From the NCBI GenBank assembly GCA_017410525.1, contig JAFQQQ010000002.1, positions 141,591 through 205,590 on the forward strand: a stretch of 64,000 nucleotides of DNA. Reading direction: 5' to 3'. How positions within the stretch are numbered: the first letter of the stretch is position 1; each line of letters begins with the position of its first letter. The translations under genes were made by a program, and so were the position numbers. The notes beneath the pieces are model-generated. The model ran no database searches and was not told the origin of the DNA. It saw nothing but the letters and a program-made list of their open reading frames with translations. This stretch comes from Bacilli bacterium. GTDB lineage: Bacteria; Bacillota_I; Bacilli_A; RF39; UBA660. Below are positions 58,412-64,000 of the stretch, one piece after another.

Positions 58412-58420
58412 TGCTATTAT
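58412..58420 (+). promoter_or_regulatory. Extended -10 promoter for LtaS-like gene
   Basis: TGC-TATTAT directly after the terminator T-run, 31 bases before the ATG at 58452. Confidence 0.5.
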
Positions 58421-58451
58421 TTAGTTAGATATTAAGATGTAGGTGAGTTTT

Positions 58452-60356
58452 ATGAAAAAAATATATACTTTTTTGTTTAATTTTAGTGCATTAATTTTAA
58501 TAGAGATGCTTTTTGGATTAATTGCATTTGATACTTATACAAGATCTTCAATTATATTTATGTTTTTTTATTTATTAGTTATGGCATTATTAAATACAAT
58601 TATATTTAGCTTATTTAATAAAAAAGTAAATTTTATTTTAGGGTGTGTTATATATAGTATTTTAGGGCTTTATTTTAGTATACAAATAGTATTTAAACAG
58701 GTTTTTGATACATTTTTTCAAGTAGCGCTTTTTTCTTTGAGTGATCAACTTTTATCTTTTGGAAAAGAAACAATTATATCTATTATAAGCAATATTCATT
58801 ATATTATTTTATCTTTTGTACCTCTAGTATTATTTATATTATTAAGAAAAAAAATAGATTTAAATAGATTTAAAGTTAAAGATATTATTATCTTTGTTAG
58901 TAGTTTTATAATTTCTATAGTCGGTTTATTTATATATATTAATTTAATACAAAAAGATACTATTATATATAAATTAATATATAAAATGAATGATAATTCG
59001 CAAAATGTTCAGCGTCTTGGCGTATTGCAATCTGCTATATTAGATGTTAGTAAGGCTATAATTAATTTTGAGGAAGAAATAGTAATTAACAATGAAATTA
59101 CTACTGAAGTTAGTGATGATGAAGACATATTTGATTACGAATATAATGTATTAGATATTGATTTTTCTAAAGGTAATAATTCAACACTAAATGAATTTAT
59201 GGCAAGTGATATTGGAACTAAACAAAATGAGTATACAGGAATATTTGAGGGAAAAAATTTAGTTTATATTGTGGCAGAAAGTTTTCATACAATAGGTGTT
59301 TCTAAAGAGTTGACACCTACATTATATAATCTTATTAATAGTGGATTTAAGTTTGAAAATTTCTATGTACCAAACAACCTAAGTACAATAGGTGGAGAAT
59401 TTCAAGCTATTACTGGATTATATCCAGAAAATACTATATTAAGTACTTGGAGAAGTGGAAAAAATTATTTTCCATATGGATTAGCAAATAAATTTAAAGA
59501 GTATGGGTATAATACATATGCATATCATGATAATAGTTATACTTTCCAGGACAGATATAAATATTTAAAATCCCAAGGATTTACTAATTTTAAAGCTTGT
59601 AGAAATGGTATGGAGAAATTAATAAATTGTGATGCTTGGCCCCAAAGTGATTTAGAAATGATAGATAAAACTACAAGTGATTATTTAGATAGTGATGTGC
59701 CATTTTTAGTGTATTATATGACTGTATCTGGTCATTTTGGTTACACAAAAGGTGGAAATTCAATGGTTCGTAAGAATTATGATTTAGTGAAAGGCTTAAA
59801 TTATAGTGAAAATGTGAAAGGTTATATAGCAACTCAAATAGAATTAGATAGAGCATTAGAATTATTAATAAAAAGATTAGAGGAAAAAGAAATATTAGAT
59901 GATACAGTAATAGTGTTATTAGCAGACCACTATCCATATGATTTAAGTATAAGTGAGGTAAATGAGGTATCTACTTATGAAAGAGATAATGTTATAGAGG
60001 TAAATCATAATAATTTAATTATATGGAATAGTAAAATAAAATCTAAAAAAATAGAGAAAGTCAGTATGTCTATAGATGTACTACCAACCGTGTATAATTT
60101 ATTTGGTATTTCTTATGATTCTAGATTGTTAATGGGTAAAGATATTTTTAGTAATACTGAAGGACTTGCTATTATGAAAAATCGTTCTTGGGTAACCAAC
60201 AAGGGAACATATTATTCTATAACTAATACATTTATACCGTCTGATCAAATGATAAACGATAATTATGTAGAAGAAATTAATAAAATTGTAAATAATAGAT
60301 TAAATATAAGTAAAATGATAATATCAAATAATTATTATAATTCTATATTTAAATAA
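58452..60356 (+). CDS. LTA synthase-like membrane sulfatase/phosphotransferase
   Basis: A 634-residue protein with five N-terminal membrane helices (about 1-175), a linker, and an extracellular alkaline-phosphatase/sulfatase domain (about 265-600). Active-site parts: NLVYIVAESFHTIG (metal Glu), NNLSTIGGEFQA (Thr nucleophile), YAYHDNSYTFQDRY, MTVSGHFGY (His) and LLADHYPYD (Asp-His). This is the LtaS layout that transfers glycerol phosphate from phosphatidylglycerol to lipoteichoic acid. Other members attach phosphoethanolamine or sugars, so the exact product is not certain. The start is ATG 58452 after GTAGGTGAG. Confidence 0.85.
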   Translation: MKKIYTFLFNFSALILIEMLFGLIAFDTYTRSSIIFMFFYLLVMALLNTIIFSLFNKKVNFILGCVIYSILGLYFSIQIVFKQVFDTFFQVALFSLSDQLLSFGKETIISIISNIHYIILSFVPLVLFILLRKKIDLNRFKVKDIIIFVSSFIISIVGLFIYINLIQKDTIIYKLIYKMNDNSQNVQRLGVLQSAILDVSKAIINFEEEIVINNEITTEVSDDEDIFDYEYNVLDIDFSKGNNSTLNEFMASDIGTKQNEYTGIFEGKNLVYIVAESFHTIGVSKELTPTLYNLINSGFKFENFYVPNNLSTIGGEFQAITGLYPENTILSTWRSGKNYFPYGLANKFKEYGYNTYAYHDNSYTFQDRYKYLKSQGFTNFKACRNGMEKLINCDAWPQSDLEMIDKTTSDYLDSDVPFLVYYMTVSGHFGYTKGGNSMVRKNYDLVKGLNYSENVKGYIATQIELDRALELLIKRLEEKEILDDTVIVLLADHYPYDLSISEVNEVSTYERDNVIEVNHNNLIIWNSKIKSKKIEKVSMSIDVLPTVYNLFGISYDSRLLMGKDIFSNTEGLAIMKNRSWVTNKGTYYSITNTFIPSDQMINDNYVEEINKIVNNRLNISKMIISNNYYNSIFK

Positions 60357-60383
60357 AAAAAATAACACTATGTTATTTTTTTT
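60355..60383. terminator. Bidirectional terminator between ltaS-like and ytqA-like genes
   Basis: AAAAAAAATAACA-cta-TGTTATTTTTTTT: a symmetric hairpin with A and T runs that can serve both convergent genes. Confidence 0.85.
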
Positions 60384-61308
60384 GATATTTAATTCCTTGA
60401 TAAGAATTTCTTTTTAACATTTCTTTATCAATGTCATTTAATATTGCAACTTTTTTTACTAACCAATCAGGTTCTATTAAATCACTAACTTTAGGATCTC
60501 CCGTAATTCTATTAACTACAATATCTTCTCTTAAATGTTCTAATTGATCACAAACTATATCTATGTATTCATCTCTTGTTATAAGTTTAAAGTTTTCTAA
60601 TTTATATATTTCAGCAAGCTTGGTATCCTTTAATATTGATAGCATATGTATTTTAATTCCCTGTATATCTAAATCACTTAAATATTTAATTGTATCTATC
60701 ATCATTTCTTTAGTTTCGTAAGGAAGTCCATTTATAATATGTACAACAATATTTATATTTCTTTTTCTAAGTTTTATAACCATATCTTCAAAACATTTTA
60801 AACTATGACATCTATTTATAAGCTTAGATGTTTTATCATGTATAGTTTGAAGTCCTAATTCTATAGTAAGATAAGTTTTTTTAGAAAGTTCTTCTAAATA
60901 ATCTAAACATTCATCAGTTATTGAATCTGGACGAGTTGCTATATTCAATCCCACTAAATTATCAAGTTTTAAAATAGTTTCATATTTTTCTTTTAATATA
61001 TCAATAGGGGCATATGTGTTAGTATTTGCTTGAAAATATCCAATATATTTAGCTTTAGGCCATTTTTTTAACATCATTTCTTTTACTTCATTAAATTGAG
61101 TAATAAGATCTTTTTTTATATCACCACCATACTCACCACTACCTGTTTTAGAGCAATATATACATCCACCTATACCAACTTTTCCATCTTTATTTGGACA
61201 AGTAAATCCGGCGTTTAAACTAACTTTAAAAACTTTAGAATTAAACTTGTTTTTATAAAAATAATCTAAAGTATAATATCTTTTATTTGAATTAGAATAC
61301 TTAAACAT
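60373..61308 (-). CDS. Radical SAM protein YtqA family (TIGR01212)
   Basis: A 311-residue radical SAM protein. The cluster site begins with SLNAGFTCPNKDGKVGIGGC and continues IYC: a Cys, a long loop, then CxxC, which is typical of TIGR01212/YtqA and Elp3-like enzymes. GYFQANTNTYAP, LNIATRPDSI and TIELGLQTIHD are further family blocks; HMLSILKDTKLAEIY and the C-terminal GDPKVSDLIEPDW complete it. Substrate not known, RNA modification is suspected. GTGGTGATAAA precedes the ATG. Divergent from mnmA, a tRNA thiolase. Confidence 0.9.
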   Translation of the reverse strand: MFKYSNSNKRYYTLDYFYKNKFNSKVFKVSLNAGFTCPNKDGKVGIGGCIYCSKTGSGEYGGDIKKDLITQFNEVKEMMLKKWPKAKYIGYFQANTNTYAPIDILKEKYETILKLDNLVGLNIATRPDSITDECLDYLEELSKKTYLTIELGLQTIHDKTSKLINRCHSLKCFEDMVIKLRKRNINIVVHIINGLPYETKEMMIDTIKYLSDLDIQGIKIHMLSILKDTKLAEIYKLENFKLITRDEYIDIVCDQLEHLREDIVVNRITGDPKVSDLIEPDWLVKKVAILNDIDKEMLKRNSYQGIKYQKK

Positions 61309-61346
61309 TTTATCACCACTAAATATTATATATTAAAAAAAATTAT

Positions 61347-61375
61347 TTGACAATTAGTCTTATTGTTAATATAAT
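61347..61375 (+). promoter_or_regulatory. Consensus SigA promoter for mnmA
   Basis: TTGACA (61347-61352), 17-base spacer, TATAAT (61370-61375): both boxes perfect. Confidence 0.88.
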
Positions 61376-61393
61376 AAAAGTGTTGGTGATAGT

Positions 61394-62416
61394 ATGAAAA
61401 GAGTATTAGTTGGTATTAGTGGTGGAGTAGATAGTAGTGTATCCGCTATACTTTTAAAAGAACAAGGGTATGAAGTAATAGGTTGTACTATGAAACTATT
61501 TGAAAGTGATACTACTGATTCAAAAAATGTATGTGAAAAATTAAATATTGAATATAGAGAATTAGAATTAAAAGAAGAGTTTAAAAATGATGTAATAAAT
61601 TATTTTATAGATTCATATAAAAATTCTGAAACTCCTAATCCATGTGTTATGTGCAATAAAAAGTTAAAGTTTGGATATTTAAGTGAATATGCTTTTAAAT
61701 ATAACGATATAGATTATATTGCTACTGGACATTATGCTAAAGTGGAGTATAGTGATAAATATAATAGATATGTATTAAAGAAAGCAGATAATTTAAGTAA
61801 AGATCAAAGTTATTTTCTATACAATATAAATAAAAATATATTAAATAGAATAATATTCCCACTATCTAGTTTTAAAGATAAAGATGAAATAAGAGAGATT
61901 GCTAAAGAAAAAGGATTAAATACTGCTTCTAAATCTGATAGTCAAGATATATGTTTTATACCTGATGGTAATTATAAGAAGTTTTTGAATAACAACGGAA
62001 TAAATGAAAATATAGGTAATATTATTTATAATGGGAAAATTATAGGTAAACATAATGGTTTACACAACTATACAATAGGACAGAGAAAGGGTTTAGGTAT
62101 TGCTCATGAAAATCCTTTATATGTAGTAGGTTTTAACAAAGATAATAATGAACTTATAGTAGGACAAGAACAGGATTTATATATTAATAGTTTTAAAGTA
62201 AAAGATTATAATTTGTTACTTATTGATGAGATAAAAGAACCTATTAAAGTTATGGTTAAAACAAGATATAAAAGTATTGAGAGCCCTGCTACAATAATGA
62301 TTGAAAATGATAAAATAAATGTTATATTTGATACTCCACAAAAAGGAGTTACTAAAGGACAATCCGCTGTATTTTATATAGATGATATTGTTCTTGGCGG
62401 TGGAATAATTGACTAA
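61394..62416 (+). CDS. mnmA: tRNA-specific 2-thiouridylase MnmA
   Basis: A 340-residue tRNA 2-thiouridine synthase for the wobble U34 of Lys, Glu and Gln tRNAs. PP-loop GISGGVDSSVSA, catalytic Cys in NPCVMCNKKLKFG and second Cys in SDSQDICFIPDGNY, with GHYAKVEY and NYTIGQRKGLGIA. The length is slightly below the usual 355-370, mainly in the N-terminal domain. GTTGGTGATAGT precedes the ATG. It has its own perfect promoter and a strong two-way terminator. Confidence 0.95.
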   Translation: MKRVLVGISGGVDSSVSAILLKEQGYEVIGCTMKLFESDTTDSKNVCEKLNIEYRELELKEEFKNDVINYFIDSYKNSETPNPCVMCNKKLKFGYLSEYAFKYNDIDYIATGHYAKVEYSDKYNRYVLKKADNLSKDQSYFLYNINKNILNRIIFPLSSFKDKDEIREIAKEKGLNTASKSDSQDICFIPDGNYKKFLNNNGINENIGNIIYNGKIIGKHNGLHNYTIGQRKGLGIAHENPLYVVGFNKDNNELIVGQEQDLYINSFKVKDYNLLLIDEIKEPIKVMVKTRYKSIESPATIMIENDKINVIFDTPQKGVTKGQSAVFYIDDIVLGGGIID

Positions 62417-62446
62417 AAAAATTAGTTATTAAATAACTAATTTTTT
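62415..62446. terminator. Bidirectional terminator between mnmA and metallophosphoesterase
   Basis: AAAAAATTAGTTAT (about 62416-62429) pairs with ATAACTAATTTTTT (about 62433-62446): near-perfect and symmetric. Confidence 0.85.
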
Positions 62447-64000
62447 GTTGTTAATATTTTATTTTTTATATATTTTTTAGGATTTTCCCAGTCATTTTTT
62501 CTAACGTCTTTTTCATCAAATACCATGGGATTAACTTCAAAGTATTGAATATCTCCGTTTTTATCATACCAAATACTTACAAAGTAATTACACATTAAAT
62601 TAGGTATTTCATTTTTCATCATAAATGATGATTGATCTACATTACATCCGCAAAGTAGGGTAATTATATTTCTAATAGAACCAACATATATTTTGTGATA
62701 ATGTCCTCTTAATGATATTTTTGGCTTGGTATTAGAAGGTATTTGATCTATACCGTTTTGTGGCTTAGAAGAAAGTATTCTAGAAGTTCCACCACCTGGA
62801 TGGAAGATTTCCATTTTACAATTATCAAAATAATAATAAGCTCTATCTTGTCCTAAGTATTCAAAGTCAGGTCTTCTTTTAGCAACTTCTTCGCCAAGTA
62901 CCATTCCATAATTAAATAGGTGAGTCTGATCGTGACTTCCTGCAATAGCATGATATTTAATGCCTTTGTATTTAGGTAGATTTTTAACTACGTATTCCAT
63001 TTGACCAGTAGCTCCATATAAGAATACTTCATGGATATGGTTAGGTCTAATTCTACTATAATCTCCATCTGTTATATCTCCAACATGGAATACATCTTCA
63101 ATACCACGATTATAAGCTTCATAAACAGCAGTATTTACCATAGAAGGTTGACACCATATACTTCCATAGTGTGTATCAGATATAACTAAGAATTCTTTTT
63201 TAGTTAATTCTTCTTTTCTAGGTTTAACTTCATAATTTTTTCTTTTTTGGAATGTCTTTCTTACAACAAGTTCATTATTAATATCTAATATTTCTATTTC
63301 TCTTCCGTATTGTTGTAACATATCTATAATTCCAAAAAGTTCTGTATCGGAAACATTTAATCTGTTTTTTAAATCATTAAATCTTTCTTCTTTTTTTATA
63401 ACTTTATAGATTTTATCTAATCTTAAGAAAAGTTCTGAACCACCAAGTTTATTGCTAGTTAATTCTATAAGTTCATCATCTTCACCATGTTTAATATTTA
63501 ATGGTTTTATAGTTAAATAATTTTCATCACTAGGTAAGTAATAGAAAGATACACAAGAGTTTAGATTTTTTAATTTACCAAGTTTATTATATTGTAGTTC
63601 AAGTTCATAAGAACCCATTGTATTTTGTTGGTCTTTAGATTTCATAAGTGGAGTTCTAGCTACACAAGATGGGATAGCTAAGATTCTTGAATCTCTAAGT
63701 TTAGGAAAATCTTGAATAGTTAAAGTTCCACCAAGAAGTATAATGTCATAATCTTCATAACAAGCTAAACTTCTACTATATTTTTGAGGAGGGTAGGCAA
63801 TTGTATATGCTTCACCAGTTTTCTTAAGGTTTTCAACTTGCACACTAACATTATTGAACTTAACATTACAACTTTTAGGCCCTAAGTAAGTCATATCACT
63901 TCTTTTTCCTTCAATATATTTTCCAACATTAAAATCTTTCCAAGTGTGATCTGTTTCACCTGTTATAAATAAAGTTTGTATACCTTCAACTTTAGGAAAG
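62437..64000 (-). CDS. Calcineurin-like metallophosphoesterase (5' partial at window end)
   Basis: The frame on the minus strand stays open past the ATG at 63894 to the right edge (codons before it read FITGETDHTWKDF and GKYIEGKRSD), so the start lies outside. At least 520 residues. The C-terminal phosphoesterase domain (from about residue 255) has all metal motifs: VISDTHYGS, VGDITDGDY, AIAGSHDQTH (a GNHD variant with Ser for Asn) and LRGHYHK. The N-terminal part shows GETDHTW and LGGTLTIQDFP, like a second, degenerate phosphoesterase unit, joined by a winged-helix-like segment (NRLNVSDTELFGIIDMLQQY). Nuclease or nucleotide phosphatase activity is possible; no function known. Confidence 0.75.
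   Translation of the reverse strand, partial: FPKVEGIQTLFITGETDHTWKDFNVGKYIEGKRSDMTYLGPKSCNVKFNNVSVQVENLKKTGEAYTIAYPPQKYSRSLACYEDYDIILLGGTLTIQDFPKLRDSRILAIPSCVARTPLMKSKDQQNTMGSYELELQYNKLGKLKNLNSCVSFYYLPSDENYLTIKPLNIKHGEDDELIELTSNKLGGSELFLRLDKIYKVIKKEERFNDLKNRLNVSDTELFGIIDMLQQYGREIEILDINNELVVRKTFQKRKNYEVKPRKEELTKKEFLVISDTHYGSIWCQPSMVNTAVYEAYNRGIEDVFHVGDITDGDYSRIRPNHIHEVFLYGATGQMEYVVKNLPKYKGIKYHAIAGSHDQTHLFNYGMVLGEEVAKRRPDFEYLGQDRAYYYFDNCKMEIFHPGGGTSRILSSKPQNGIDQIPSNTKPKISLRGHYHKIYVGSIRNIITLLCGCNVDQSSFMMKNEIPNLMCNYFVSIWYDKNGDIQYFEVNPMVFDEKDVRKNDWENPKKYIKNKILTTKN

Noticed and set aside
1..64000. CRISPR array, IS element, prophage or integrated island
   Set aside because: No regularly spaced repeats, transposase, integrase or phage structural genes were seen; gene order is that of core Bacillota chromosome.

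Overview
The window comes from a very AT-rich, low-GC Gram-positive bacterium: a Bacillota (Bacilli-side) lineage, probably one of the uncultured anaerobic gut Bacilli close to Erysipelotrichia or Mollicutes. This placement is inference. The supporting signs are strongly A/T-biased codons, type B RNase P RNA, Bacillus-like gene order, pyruvate:ferredoxin oxidoreductase, and Asn at the RpoB position that is His in rifampicin-sensitive bacteria (a trait reported for Mollicutes). It differs from Mollicutes in three ways. It has a cell wall (PBP1A, D,D-carboxypeptidase, LTA-synthase-like enzyme), TGA is an ordinary stop, and it keeps sporulation-type genes (SpoIVFA/SpoIVFB-like, CotD-like, CotH). 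No tRNA, rRNA, IS element, prophage or CRISPR array was found, so this is core chromosome.

Layout. 1-9.4 kb: end of a YihY-family membrane protein, deoD, the yfmF-yfmH pair, secG, then envelope and zinc-ribbon proteins (a Tim44-like protein, a DUF4015 hydrolase, YutD, a zinc-ribbon protein, a TPM protein). 9.4-14.5 kb: nifJ, a possible ADP-ribosyltransferase-fold protein and a DUF5684-like membrane protein. 14.6-19.5 kb: rlmN-prpC-prkC-rsgA-rpe, an operon in the Bacillus order. 19.6-26.5 kb: tig, then dnaD-nth facing recU-ponA, then gpsB and rnpB. 26.5-33.9 kb: rodZ-like/pgsA, ffh, a putative new structured RNA, a CotD-like gene, two ASCH genes, ftsY-ylxM and a HerA-like ATPase. 34-37.9 kb: D,D-carboxypeptidase, spoIVFA/spoIVFB-like genes, then L21 leader-rplU-prp-rpmA. 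38.7-45.1 kb: CotH, VTC-domain polyphosphate polymerase, DUF4956, a 39-residue membrane protein, a phosphodiester glycosidase and an SDR. 45.2-57.5 kb: cysteine synthase-like, secE-nusG, rplK-rplA, rplJ-rplL, a YbxB-like methyltransferase, rpoB-rpoC. 57.5-64 kb: a second Tim44-like protein, an LtaS-like enzyme, a YtqA radical SAM protein, mnmA and a metallophosphoesterase cut by the window end.

Most genes begin with a clear Shine-Dalgarno of the AGGTGAT or AGGAGG type 5-9 bases before ATG or GTG; I trimmed several over-long reading frames to those starts. Many transcription units end in a hairpin plus T-run, and the next promoter often starts at once with an extended -10 (TGn-TATAAT). Ribosomal operons carry readable autoregulatory leaders: an L21 leader, an L1-binding rRNA mimic before rplK, and an L10 leader with attenuator before rplJ.

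The most promising undescribed items are the ~350-nt structured RNA at 29122-29470, the CotH/VTC/DUF4956 cluster at 38.7-44.4 kb, and a 12-base complementarity joining the L1 leader to the rplK-rplA spacer.
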